Made by a program: the position numbers and the translations under genes. From NCBI RefSeq assembly GCF_010731655.1, contig NZ_AP022619.1:4836001-4900000 (forward strand): a stretch of DNA of 64,000 nucleotides. Direction: 5' to 3'. This document shows positions 35,268 to 43,192 of the stretch, piece after piece. The DNA is from Mycobacterium paraseoulense. Lineage in GTDB: Bacteria; Actinomycetota; Actinomycetes; Mycobacteriales; Mycobacteriaceae. The notes beneath the pieces are model-generated. The model worked only from the letters and a program-made list of their open reading frames with translations, searched no databases and had not been told where the DNA came from. Each line of letters begins with the position of its first letter. The first letter of the stretch is position 1.

Positions 35268-35623
35268 CGTTGCCACCACCCTCTCTGCACTCGGAGGTGC
35301 CACCAGGCCCACACCCATCATCGTCTCTATTTGAGGTAAAGCAGGTGTAGTTGGCGTTGATGAAGCTGCGATGAGGAAAGCGGCGCTGGACGCGACATCG
35401 ATCGGGCCGGCCATCCCGGCGCCGACGGTGCAGCCGCCGGTCGACATCGATGTCGCTATTGGGGCGTCGATGACGCGGTCACCCTGGCGAAGGCGTTGCG
35501 CCCGGCGCTCGACGCCACCGATCTGCGGGCGGCGTAGAGCCGGCCCAAGCCACGAGGTTTGACTGACGCGATCGGCTGATCACCATGGCTGGTGCTCGGC
35601 GACAACGTTATTCGTCCTCCCGG
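35268..35623. other. 356-base gap with a possible gene remnant
   Basis: Besides the regulator promoter, the plus strand near 35453-35538 reads RYWGVDDAVTLAKALRPALD and then ATDLRAA before a stop. This has protein-like composition but no start or upstream continuation, so it may be a decayed gene end. I cannot name the family. Confidence 0.3.
35360..35375 (-). promoter_or_regulatory. 11-bp direct repeat upstream of the response regulator
   Basis: On the plus strand ATGAAGCTGCGATGAG; on the coding strand CTCAT-N6-TTCAT. The half-sites repeat at 11 bases, one helical turn, as OmpR-family regulators require. The same pattern stands before the PepSY gene at 35973-35988. Confidence 0.5.
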
Positions 35624-35917
35624 TCAGTCATTATCCGGGGCTTCAGTCCCTACGAAGTGGAAGCCTTGATCTAGGTGAACTTCGACCTGAGTGCCGTCGG
35701 GTTTGGTGACGACTACCCCGTAATACGCGGCGCCCTCGTTGGTTTCCTTTTCGACCTTCCCGGCTTTGCCCGGAATGGCTTGCACCGCCGCGGCGCGGGC
35801 CTGATCGGCGGGCGGCCCGGTGATCTCCTGGTCGTCGGCGGCGGCGACGCCGACGCCAATGGCCGCTAGGACGGTGGCACTGGCCACGCCGATGCCGATT
35901 TTCGTTCTGGCCCTCAT
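35624..35917 (-). CDS. Secreted PepSY-like protein
   Basis: 97-aa exported protein: a signal peptide (IGIGVASATVLAAIGVGVAAA) followed by one PepSY-type domain (AAVQAIPGKAGKVEKE, YYGVVVTKPDGTQVEVHLD). PepSY proteins often sit beside two-component systems and may modulate the sensor outside the membrane. The direct-repeat site upstream suggests control by the neighbouring regulator. Confidence 0.75.
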   Translation of the reverse strand: MRARTKIGIGVASATVLAAIGVGVAAADDQEITGPPADQARAAAVQAIPGKAGKVEKETNEGAAYYGVVVTKPDGTQVEVHLDQGFHFVGTEAPDND

Positions 35918-36291
35918 CGATTCGTCCCTTCTCGTCTTGACCTGATCATGGAAGCGACGCTAGCGCCAGCACATGAAGCCAGGATGAATGTGCTCGAAGT
36001 CGTTTGCCCGCATGCATGTCTTCGTGCTGAGTCGGGCATGCAGGCTTTGAACTTGGCGACGCAATGACCGCCGAGGTGGAGGATTCGGACCTGCGAGCGG
36101 CGGCATCGCCTCGATGGTGATCGCCATGGCCCGTTGCCCGCTCGGTCCGCCGGGTTGCGGGCGTCGCGCTCAGCTGGGCCGACGGTTCAACGGCGCAGGT
36201 ACGCCCCGACAAGGAATCTATTCATCCGGAACCTTGCCGGCCGGTCGTTACGAGGACGATGATCGTGACTGACGGCTAAGGAGGCTCTGTC
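35918..36291. other. 374-base gap between divergent small genes
   Basis: No gene seen. It holds the direct-repeat site of the PepSY promoter and the leader of the small membrane protein (AAGGAGG just before ATG 36292). Short open frames here lack start signals and protein-like sequence. Confidence 0.4.
35973..35988 (-). promoter_or_regulatory. 11-bp direct repeat upstream of the PepSY gene
   Basis: On the plus strand ATGAAGCCAGGATGAA; on the coding strand TTCAT-N6-TTCAT, 56 bases before the start codon. It matches the site before the response regulator in both sequence and 11-bp spacing. Confidence 0.5.
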
Positions 36292-36513
36292 ATGATGCTC
36301 AATAGATTCGCCGCCTGGACCGGGTGGTTTGCCACACTCCTTGCGTTCGCGGCGCTGCCGATGGCCCTCTTCGCGGCGGGCACCGGCCACCCGGGTTGGG
36401 CGATGGTGGCGGCCGCCGCCCTGCTGTCCTGCGTCGGCGTCGGGGCCGGCGTGGTCGGGGCGGTCGTGCATTACGACCACCGGCATCACCGAAGCACGCC
36501 TCACCTCTTCTAG
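36292..36513 (+). CDS. Small two-helix membrane protein with His-rich tail
   Basis: 73-aa protein with two membrane helices (about 8-30 and 36-60) and a tail YDHRHHRSTPHLF that could bind metal. AAGGAGG precedes the ATG. Family not recognised. Its setting among metal and copper-type genes suggests a role in metal handling, by inference only. Confidence 0.6.
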   Translation: MMLNRFAAWTGWFATLLAFAALPMALFAAGTGHPGWAMVAAAALLSCVGVGAGVVGAVVHYDHRHHRSTPHLF

Positions 36514-36557
36514 CGACGAGACGCCTCGAGGCCGGCCGAGAGCCCGGCGCGGTCGGC

Positions 36558-36800
36558 CTAGCAGTTGATATGAGGAATGCAACCCGTGTCGCCTCCGGGG
36601 CCGTTGAAGCCCCTCGTGGGCTGACTGGCCGCGGGTGCTCCTGGACCGGCAGTGGTCGGGGGCGCCGGTGCAACGGTGGACGTCGGGGTTGCAATCGATG
36701 TGGTCGTGGTGCTGGGTGATTCGCTGCCGAAGGCTGCCGCCAGGGTCAGCACTGCCGCACCGCTGGACAGCGCGATCGCCGTCATCGCTCGAGATTTCAT
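36558..36800 (-). CDS. Small secreted protein ending CIPHINC, copper-box controlled
   Basis: 80-aa protein with a signal peptide (MTAIALSSGAAVLTLAAAFG), a Thr/Pro/Ala-rich linker and a short C-terminal motif TGCIPHINC that could bind a metal through Cys-x2-His-x2-Cys. ATG 36800 follows GCGGAGAC. A perfect TACCC-N5-GGGTA palindrome and a TATAAC -10 box stand upstream, so copper control by a RicR/CsoR-type repressor is likely. Function unknown. Confidence 0.65.
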   Translation of the reverse strand: MKSRAMTAIALSSGAAVLTLAAAFGSESPSTTTTSIATPTSTVAPAPPTTAGPGAPAASQPTRGFNGPGGDTGCIPHINC

Positions 36801-36848
36801 CACAGTCTCCGCTCTCGATTTGTGCGTACCACCCATTTGACGTCGTTA

Positions 36849-36863
36849 TACCCCTACGGGGTA
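36849..36863. promoter_or_regulatory. RicR/CsoR-type copper box 1
   Basis: TACCCCTACGGGGTA is a perfect palindrome fitting the TACCC-N5-GGGTA motif known for the mycobacterial copper repressor RicR. On the minus strand it directly abuts and partly overlaps a TATAAC -10 hexamer about 48 bases before ATG 36800. Confidence 0.75.
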
Positions 36864-36900
36864 GGGCCATAGGTCCTCTGCGTTGCCGGGCGGCCTCGCG

Positions 36901-37140
36901 TCAGGGTCGGGCAGGTGATGAGTCGCCTCGATGGGCCTGCAGTCGAGAGAGGCCGTCGCGGATTCCCCCGGCGATCTGACCGGTGACGTCAGGACCGAGG
37001 CCCGGTGGTGGCTGGCAATAGCAGCTCAGATTGCCGAATGGGTTCGGGTCGGCACTGGCCCCCGGCGCGAGGTCAATGCCCAAGCCGAGGGCGATGGTTG
37101 CACTGGCGCAGAGGATCGAAATCGCAGGGAAATTAATCAC
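36901..37140 (-). CDS. Small secreted protein with CxC motif
   Basis: 79-aa protein: signal peptide (ISILCASATIALGLGIDLAPGASA), then DPNPFGNLSCYCQPPPGLGP and a helical tail (VTGQIAGGIRDGLSRLQ). The pattern NLSCxC followed by Pro-rich sequence recurs in small mycobacterial exported proteins. The GTG at 37140 is the start; it has no clear Shine-Dalgarno sequence. It lies 67 bases after the metallothionein-like gene and may be read from the same copper-controlled promoter. Confidence 0.6.
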   Translation of the reverse strand: MINFPAISILCASATIALGLGIDLAPGASADPNPFGNLSCYCQPPPGLGPDVTGQIAGGIRDGLSRLQAHRGDSSPARP

Positions 37141-37207
37141 TATGGCCTGGGGCTGGCATCGATGACGGTCTGCCTAGGCAGGGTTGAGGCCTTTTCTTTG
37201 CAGGCGA

Positions 37208-37324
37208 CTAGTCGTTACACGTGCACGCGGGGTGGCCGCAGGCGCAGCCGCCGGCCTGGGTGCAGGCGGAGTCGCCACAGGTGCATCCGGTGGATTTGCA
37301 GTGGCAGGTGTCTGTCTCGTTCAT
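37208..37324 (-). CDS. Metallothionein-like Cys-rich peptide (38 aa)
   Basis: A 38-residue peptide with 9 Cys at positions 7, 9, 14, 16, 21, 27, 29, 34 and 36, mostly as CxC pairs (TCHC, GCTC, GCAC, ACTC), plus two His. This is metallothionein composition, suited to Cu(I) or Zn binding in the cytosol. It is not the sequence of M. tuberculosis MymT as I remember it. The promoter is TTGCCA, a 17-base spacer that contains a perfect copper box, then TATGGT 7 bases before ATG, so the transcript is probably leaderless. It is short enough to be missed by gene callers. Confidence 0.8.
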   Translation of the reverse strand: MNETDTCHCKSTGCTCGDSACTQAGGCACGHPACTCND

Positions 37325-37335
37325 GCCCGGAACCA

Positions 37336-37350
37336 TACCCCCGTAGGGTA
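37336..37350. promoter_or_regulatory. RicR/CsoR-type copper box 2 in the metallothionein promoter
   Basis: TACCCCCGTAGGGTA fits TACCC-N5-GGGTA exactly. It fills the spacer between a -35 (TTGCCA, 37353-37358) and a -10 (TATGGT, 37330-37335 region) on the minus strand, where a bound repressor would block polymerase. Confidence 0.8.
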
Positions 37351-37446
37351 ACTATGGCAAGCGTGTTCAGGCTGTGCCGCGCGAGCACGTGCCCCGAATT
37401 GCGTGCCCTGACCTGTGCTTGTGCCAGCTGAGCATCCGGAAGCAGT

Positions 37447-38190
37447 TCAGTGGCTTGCGATGTCGTGGGAGGGGGTCTTTGAATTCCCGAGTGCCCTCAC
37501 CGTCCGCAACGCGCCCGCGGCAAGCAGGGTCTGCTGGGAACCGCGAAGCTCCGCCGCGAGGTCGTGCTCTAACGCCGGAACCTCCACCCCTCGGCGGCGC
37601 AGCTGCCGGTCCAGCGCGGCGATGAACAGGCCCTCGCCCTTGCGGCGGCACCCGAGCACGGCGCGCTCGTTCATGACGTCGCGGGTGAGGGCGGCGGCCG
37701 GGCAGGATGCGACCACCTCGAGCGATGCCCGCATGTCCAAGGTCGTGGTGACCCCACACGATGGCGAGGCGCCGATTCCGACCATGCCCGCGACGGTGAT
37801 CCCGGACCGCTCGTAGTCGGCGACGTCGCGCGCGACCCGCCGCGCCAGCCGCCGGTAGACCAGGCGGGTCCAGGCGACGAATCCGCGCAGCAACGGACCG
37901 CGCAGCGGGTACAGCAGTCCGCCCTTGGAGTGGTACAGGTGCAGGCTGTGCGGCTTGAGGGTCCCGCCCCAGGCCAGCCGCTCCGGGCACGGCAGCTGGT
38001 GAATGCCGTAACCCTCGCTGATGAGCTCCTCGACCGACTCCGACACCGCACCCGGTCGGGTGGCGCCGCCGGCGTAACGCGTGTTCTCGTTCAGCAGACA
38101 GTGCGACACGAGGACAATCCGCCGACCGCGCTCATCGCGCAGCTGGTCGAGCAGCAGCTGCGCTTGGGACGGTGTCCGTCTACGGCGCAT
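37447..38190 (-). CDS. DUF523/TudS-like protein
   Basis: 247-aa protein with VSHCLLNENTRYAGG near residue 25 and MVGIGASPSCGVTTT near 135. These match the Cys-containing motifs of DUF523, a family that includes [4Fe-4S] thiouracil desulfidases. The C-terminal part (RRKGEGLFIAALDRQLRRRG) also fits. ATG 38190 is chosen; the open frame upstream lacks protein-like sequence. Substrate unknown. Confidence 0.7.
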   Translation of the reverse strand: MRRRRTPSQAQLLLDQLRDERGRRIVLVSHCLLNENTRYAGGATRPGAVSESVEELISEGYGIHQLPCPERLAWGGTLKPHSLHLYHSKGGLLYPLRGPLLRGFVAWTRLVYRRLARRVARDVADYERSGITVAGMVGIGASPSCGVTTTLDMRASLEVVASCPAAALTRDVMNERAVLGCRRKGEGLFIAALDRQLRRRGVEVPALEHDLAAELRGSQQTLLAAGALRTVRALGNSKTPSHDIASH

Positions 38191-38397
38191 GGTCGACACG
38201 TTATCTCGGCTCGTCCGGTGCGGAGCAGTTTCGGCCGCCACCCGCCCTGATCGATCGGCGGAGGTGAGCCGCCCGGGCGAAAACAGCGCCGCCAGGCGAT
38301 GCAAACACAGGACTTCCGCCCCTTGGCCTGACGCGGCACCGAAAACTACCGTCGGCGTTATAGCGAGACGATCGACACATCGACTGCGAGGTTCACC

Positions 38398-39333
38398 ATG
38401 TATCAGGCGAAGTGGTTCCAGGTTGTGGTCTGCACTGCCGCGCTGCTGGTGACCGCATGCTCGAGTCACCCGGCGCCACCGGCATCGTCATCCCTGGCCG
38501 ATTCCACCCGATCAAATGCGTTGTCAGCCATGCACGGTGAGGCGCTCGCCCATGCGAAGTATCTGGCTTATGCGACTCAGGCGCAGCAGGCCGGGCGGGC
38601 GCAGGCCGCGCAGGACTTCACCAACGCCGCCCAGACCGAGCACATGGATCACTTTGCCCGCGAGGCCGATCTGGTCGGGCTGGGCAGAGACATCGCGGCC
38701 AACCTGCGCGACGCGATCAACGGCGAGACCACCGAGACCAACTCCATGTATCCGGGCTTCGCCAAGCAGGCCACCGCTGACAACGATCCGGCCGCGGCAT
38801 CCGCCTTCAGCGAAATCGGCACCGACGAGGCAGCCCACCTCAAGGACTTCCAGGCCGCACTGAACGCGGTGAGCAACCCTGGCGGTGGCGCGTCGGTTCC
38901 GGCCGGCGCACCGCCGGCACCGGCGGCCATCACGGCCGGGCCCCCGCGGTCGTCCGGGGCCACGCTGGCGAACCTGCGCACAGCGATGCAGGGCGAGGCG
39001 TTCGCCTACGCGAAATACATGCGCTACGCCGATCAGGCACGACGAGACGGTAACTCGGCGGTGGCGCAACTCTTTACCAACGCCGCAAACTTTGAGTTGA
39101 ACGAGCATTTCGCGATGCTGGCCACGCTGGCCGGGTTGGTGGCCACCGACACCAACGCAAACCTGCAAGACGCGATCAACGGTGAGCAGCACGAGGCCGA
39201 TGTCATGTATCCCGACTATGCCCGCCAAGCCGATCAGGCGGGAAACCCTCAGGCCGCCAACCTGTTCCGGGAAATCGCCGGCGACGAGAAGATCCACCAG
39301 CAGACCTTTCAGAAGGCGCTGACTGCGTCATGA
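38398..39333 (+). CDS. Lipoprotein with two rubrerythrin-like domains
   Basis: 311-aa exported lipoprotein with lipobox LLVTACSS (Cys21). Two tandem ferritin-like domains follow, about 40-155 and 190-310. Domain 1 has GEALAHAKY, TEHMDHF, NGETTETNSMY and DEAAHLKDF; domain 2 has GEAFAYAKY, ELNEHF, NGEQHEADVMY and DEKIHQQTF. The repeated Glu and ExxH positions suggest a diiron site in each. Rubrerythrins are usually cytosolic peroxide reductases, so an outer, lipid-anchored double copy is unusual. Its stop overlaps the start of the P-type ATPase gene (ATGA), so the two are made together. Confidence 0.8.
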   Translation: MYQAKWFQVVVCTAALLVTACSSHPAPPASSSLADSTRSNALSAMHGEALAHAKYLAYATQAQQAGRAQAAQDFTNAAQTEHMDHFAREADLVGLGRDIAANLRDAINGETTETNSMYPGFAKQATADNDPAAASAFSEIGTDEAAHLKDFQAALNAVSNPGGGASVPAGAPPAPAAITAGPPRSSGATLANLRTAMQGEAFAYAKYMRYADQARRDGNSAVAQLFTNAANFELNEHFAMLATLAGLVATDTNANLQDAINGEQHEADVMYPDYARQADQAGNPQAANLFREIAGDEKIHQQTFQKALTAS

Positions 39334-41888
39334 CCCTGGCGGAGGCAGGAGCCGGCGCGGCCCTGTCCGGGCTAACAGCCCAGGAGGCCGCGCGTCGGCT
39401 CGCCGCCGACGGACCCAATGAGCTCGCGGCCCAGATGCGGCGGAACCTGCTGCAGGAAGCCTGGGATGTCGTACGCCAGCCCATGCTGCTCCTGCTCCTC
39501 GGTGCCGGCCTGGTGAACTTCCTGGTGGCCGAGCCGCTGGACGGCATCATGCTGTTGGGTTTCGTCGTCGTGGTCATCACGATTTCGATCTATCAGGAGC
39601 ACAGAACTGAACGGGCGCTGGCCGCGCTGCGTGACCTGTCGTCGCCCCGGGCGCTCGTCGTACGGGACGGGACGCAGGTACGCATTGCCGGCCGCGACGT
39701 TGTGCGCGGCGATGTGGTCCTTCTCGCCGAGGGGGACCGGGTCCCCGCTGACGCCGTCCTCCTTGAATGCGCGAACTTTTCGGTTGACGAGGCAGCGCTG
39801 ACGGGCGAATCCGTGCCGGTGCGGAAGGCGTCGATCGAGCCGCCGGCGATGTCGGCGGCCATGGGTCGACCCGGTGGGGACACGACGCCGTGGGTCTTTT
39901 CGGGAACCCTGGTGGTCAAGGGCCACGGCGTTGCGGTGGTCAGGGAAACCGGCGCAGGAACCGAGCTGGGAAAGATCGGAACGGCGCTGCGCACGATAGA
40001 GCCGGAGCGCACTGCGCTGCAACGGGAAATCGACCGCCTCGTAGGAATTCTCGCCGTTTTCGGTCTTGCCGTCGCGGTCGTCGTCGTGATTGTTTACGGG
40101 CTGACACGAGGCAATTGGCTTACGGGTGTGCTCGCGGGCATCGCGACCGCGATGGCGCTGCTGCCGGAGGAGTTTCCGGTGGTTCTGACGGTGTTTCTGG
40201 CGCTGGGCGCCTGGCGAATGTCGCGTAAGCAGGTCCTCACTCGGCGTCCCCCGGTGATCGAAACGCTGGGATCGGCGACGGTCCTGTGCGTCGACAAAAC
40301 GGGCACCCTGACGCTGAACCGAATGACCGTGTGCCAGCTCATCGTTGACGGGCATGCTCATACCCTTGGCGAGGATCCGCTACCCGAGGCGTTTCACACC
40401 ATCGCGGAGTTTGCCGTGCTGGCCTCGCCCGTTGATCCGTTCGATCCGATGGACAAAGCGTTCAGGGAACTTGGCGAGAAGTACCTGTCCGGAACCGAAC
40501 ACGTCCACGCCGCGTGGGAACTGGTGCGCGAATATCCGCTCTCGGAAAGGTTGTTGGCGCTGTCGCACGTCTGGCGCTCGCCCGACGGCGGCAAGTTCGT
40601 CATCGCCGCCAAGGGCGCACCCGAGGCGATCGCTGACCTGTGCCACTTCACCGCCGACCAGCTCGCCGCACTGACCGCCGATGTGGAGCGCGCCACCGCC
40701 GGCGGCCAACGGGTCCTCGCGGTGGCGTGCGCCCGCTTCGACGACCACACCGCATTGCCGGCCGAGCAGCACGACTTCGAATTCGAATTCCTCGGGCTGG
40801 CTGGTCTTAATGACCCGGTGCGCCCGGGCGTGGCCGGTGCGGTCGCTGAATGCCGGCGCGCCGGCGTCCGCACGATCATGATCACCGGCGACTATCCCGG
40901 CACCGCACTGGCGATCGCCCGCGACATCGGCTTAGACCATGCCGCCGGCTGCATCACCGGCCGGGATCTCGAAGTGATGTCGGATGATGAGCTGGCTCGC
41001 CGCATCCGATCCGTCAGTGTTTTCGCCCGAATGGTGCCAGAGCAGAAGCTCCAACTCGTCCGCGCCCTGCAAGCCAACGGTGAAGTGGTCGGAATGACCG
41101 GTGACGGCGTCAATGACGCTCCGGCGTTGCGCGCGGCCAACATCGGCATCGCAATGGGGGCGCATGGCACCGACGTCGCCCGCGAGTCCGCTGGGCTCGT
41201 CATCACCGACGACGACTTCACGTCGATCGTTGGTGGAGTGCGGCAGGGCCGCGGCATCTTCGACAATTTGCGGAAAGCGATGGCCTATGTGATCGCCGTG
41301 CACATCCCGATCGTTGGCATGTCGCTCATCCCGGTTTTCGTCGCCGGCTGGCCCCTCGTGCTGCTGCCCGTCCAGATCGCATTCCTCGAACTCATCATCG
41401 ATCCTGCGTGCTCGGTGGTGTTCGAAGCCGAGGAGACCGACCCTAAGATCATGGAATCGTCGCCGCGCGGGCCGAACGAGCGGATGTTCGGTGCACGCGT
41501 ATTGACAATTGCCGCTCTGCAAGGGCTTTCGGTGCTCGCCGCTACCCTCGGCGTTTTCCTGTGGGCAGCGCTCAACGATCGCCCCGACAATGTCGTCCGC
41601 TCGGTGACGTTCGTCGCGCTCGTCGTCGGCAATCTCGCGTTGATTCTGGTGAATCGGTCATGGCGGCTTCCGATCTGGCGAACGTTCCGGGAGCGGCGCA
41701 ACCGCGCCCTGAAGTGGATACTCGCCGCGGCGGCTTCGCTGCTCGTCATGGTGCTGGTGGTTCCCGGACTGCGCCGCGCCTTCAACTTCGGCCCGATCAC
41801 ACCGCGGGACTGGATCATCGCCGTCGCGGCCGGCGTCATCGGGGTCGCGTGGTTCGAGATCTACAAGACCGCCGCAGCGCGGCGCTAG
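39330..41888 (+). CDS. P-type cation-transporting ATPase (P2-like)
   Basis: 852-aa ion pump. N-terminal cation ATPase domain (GLTAQEAARRLAADGPNEL), actuator loop LTGESVPV, PEEFP in helix 4 (in place of the PEGLP of Ca pumps), phosphorylation site DKTGTLT with Asp322, and TGDGVNDAPALR in the hinge. There is no CPC metal motif, so it is not a copper or zinc P1B pump; Ca, Mg or another light cation is more likely. Coupled by 4-base overlap to the rubrerythrin-like lipoprotein. Confidence 0.92.
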   Translation: MTLAEAGAGAALSGLTAQEAARRLAADGPNELAAQMRRNLLQEAWDVVRQPMLLLLLGAGLVNFLVAEPLDGIMLLGFVVVVITISIYQEHRTERALAALRDLSSPRALVVRDGTQVRIAGRDVVRGDVVLLAEGDRVPADAVLLECANFSVDEAALTGESVPVRKASIEPPAMSAAMGRPGGDTTPWVFSGTLVVKGHGVAVVRETGAGTELGKIGTALRTIEPERTALQREIDRLVGILAVFGLAVAVVVVIVYGLTRGNWLTGVLAGIATAMALLPEEFPVVLTVFLALGAWRMSRKQVLTRRPPVIETLGSATVLCVDKTGTLTLNRMTVCQLIVDGHAHTLGEDPLPEAFHTIAEFAVLASPVDPFDPMDKAFRELGEKYLSGTEHVHAAWELVREYPLSERLLALSHVWRSPDGGKFVIAAKGAPEAIADLCHFTADQLAALTADVERATAGGQRVLAVACARFDDHTALPAEQHDFEFEFLGLAGLNDPVRPGVAGAVAECRRAGVRTIMITGDYPGTALAIARDIGLDHAAGCITGRDLEVMSDDELARRIRSVSVFARMVPEQKLQLVRALQANGEVVGMTGDGVNDAPALRAANIGIAMGAHGTDVARESAGLVITDDDFTSIVGGVRQGRGIFDNLRKAMAYVIAVHIPIVGMSLIPVFVAGWPLVLLPVQIAFLELIIDPACSVVFEAEETDPKIMESSPRGPNERMFGARVLTIAALQGLSVLAATLGVFLWAALNDRPDNVVRSVTFVALVVGNLALILVNRSWRLPIWRTFRERRNRALKWILAAAASLLVMVLVVPGLRRAFNFGPITPRDWIIAVAAGVIGVAWFEIYKTAAARR

Positions 41889-42109
41889 CACCCGGTGGCA
41901 GCGACCGTGCCCAGAGTTGTGCCCAACCCCGGCTATTCGATTGCCGGTCAGACGGTGATCGTCCACCGCTTACGCCGGCGGCATCGGCATCTGCATGGAC
42001 GTTCATGAGGGGCCAAAGTCATCAAAGGCCGCTCCTTTCGATTCTGGTTATGCACGAGTCGATGGTGCACATTGGGACGAAGTTGTAGCGACTCAAACCT
42101 GGAACAGAA

Positions 42110-43045
42110 TTGGCAGCACTCAACGAAGTCTTTTTCGAGTCCGACGGCACACGGTGTGTGGCCGATCTCTACCTGCCCACCACCGTCGGCACCAGGATGC
42201 CCTGCGTGGTGATGGGGCACGGCGGTAGCGCCACCAAGCGCCTCGGCCTGCCCGCGTATGCGGAGAAGTTCACGAAGGCGGGCTTGGCGGCATTCGCGTT
42301 CGACTATCGGAATTTCGGCGCCAGCGGCGGCGAGCCCCGGCAAGTCATCAAGGTTGCCGAACAACAGGATGACTACCGCGCGGCGGTGCGATACCTGCGC
42401 GGTCGTGACGACATCGACCCGCATCGTATTGCCTTGTGGGGGACGTCGCTCAGCGGTGGACACGTGCTGGCGGTAGCCGCAACCGATCCGGATATCGCTG
42501 CGGTGGTGTCGCAGGTACCGCTTATCGACGGCTGGCACCGCGGCCGCATGCTGCGCCAGCGTCTCAATTGGGATGTAACGTGGCGGACTGCGCAATTCGC
42601 AGTCGCGGCCGTGCGCGATGTAGTGGGGGCAAAGTTGGGTAGGGAGCCGTATCTGGTTCCCGTGGTGGCGAATTCCGGAATGGTCGCGGTGTTCACCGAG
42701 CCTGAGGCCAGAGCCGCGTTCGAGGCGCTGGGCGGCGAAGCCGTCGGCTGGCGCAATGCGCTTGCGCCGCGCATGCTTTTCGCCTTGCCCCGCTATCGCA
42801 AAGGCACCGCAGAGAAGCTACGCATGCCGGTCCTGATGTGCATCGGGGACCGCGACCTGCAAGCTTCGCCCAGGTTCGGCGCTCGCATAGCGTCGCTGAT
42901 GAATAACGTTGAACTGCATCGCTATCCGGTGGGGCACTTCGACGTCTACACGGGAACTCTGTTCGAGACGATCAGCGCGGTGGAGACGGAGTTTCTGCAC
43001 CGCCACCTGATTGGCGGTCCTTCGGCGAACGGCGCCCGCGGCTGA
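42110..43045 (+). CDS. Alpha/beta hydrolase (dienelactone hydrolase-like)
   Basis: 311-aa hydrolase. The sheet start MPCVVMGHGG carries the oxyanion hole, the nucleophile Ser lies in WGTSLSGGH (GxSxxG) near 122, the acid is in GDRDLQ and the His in VGHFDVY near 283. TTG 42110 is the only start that keeps the first strand (LNEVFFESDGTR). Related to esterases and peptidases annotated as YcjY-like. Substrate unknown; no operon partner. Confidence 0.8.
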   Translation: MAALNEVFFESDGTRCVADLYLPTTVGTRMPCVVMGHGGSATKRLGLPAYAEKFTKAGLAAFAFDYRNFGASGGEPRQVIKVAEQQDDYRAAVRYLRGRDDIDPHRIALWGTSLSGGHVLAVAATDPDIAAVVSQVPLIDGWHRGRMLRQRLNWDVTWRTAQFAVAAVRDVVGAKLGREPYLVPVVANSGMVAVFTEPEARAAFEALGGEAVGWRNALAPRMLFALPRYRKGTAEKLRMPVLMCIGDRDLQASPRFGARIASLMNNVELHRYPVGHFDVYTGTLFETISAVETEFLHRHLIGGPSANGARG

Positions 43046-43192
43046 TGACGCGCTGGAAGTCGAAGGCGCGCCGGGCCGCGGGGTATTCGTGGGCCGTCCG
43101 CGATGCACGACGAGCGACGAGGGTCACATGCTCGTCTTCTGCCACGCGGAAGAGATCCTGATTGCGACCGCGGACAAGCCTGGCTGACGGGT

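Noticed and set aside
36187..36291. TTCATCCGGAACCTTGCC (36220-36237) as a third response-regulator site
   Set aside because: Only the first half-site matches; the second is too degenerate to support.
37354..37431. 25-codon plus-strand frame with four Cys, divergent from the copper box
   Set aside because: It could be a second copper-controlled peptide, but it has no ribosome site, is very short, and lacks the CxC pattern apart from one pair. Not enough to call a gene.
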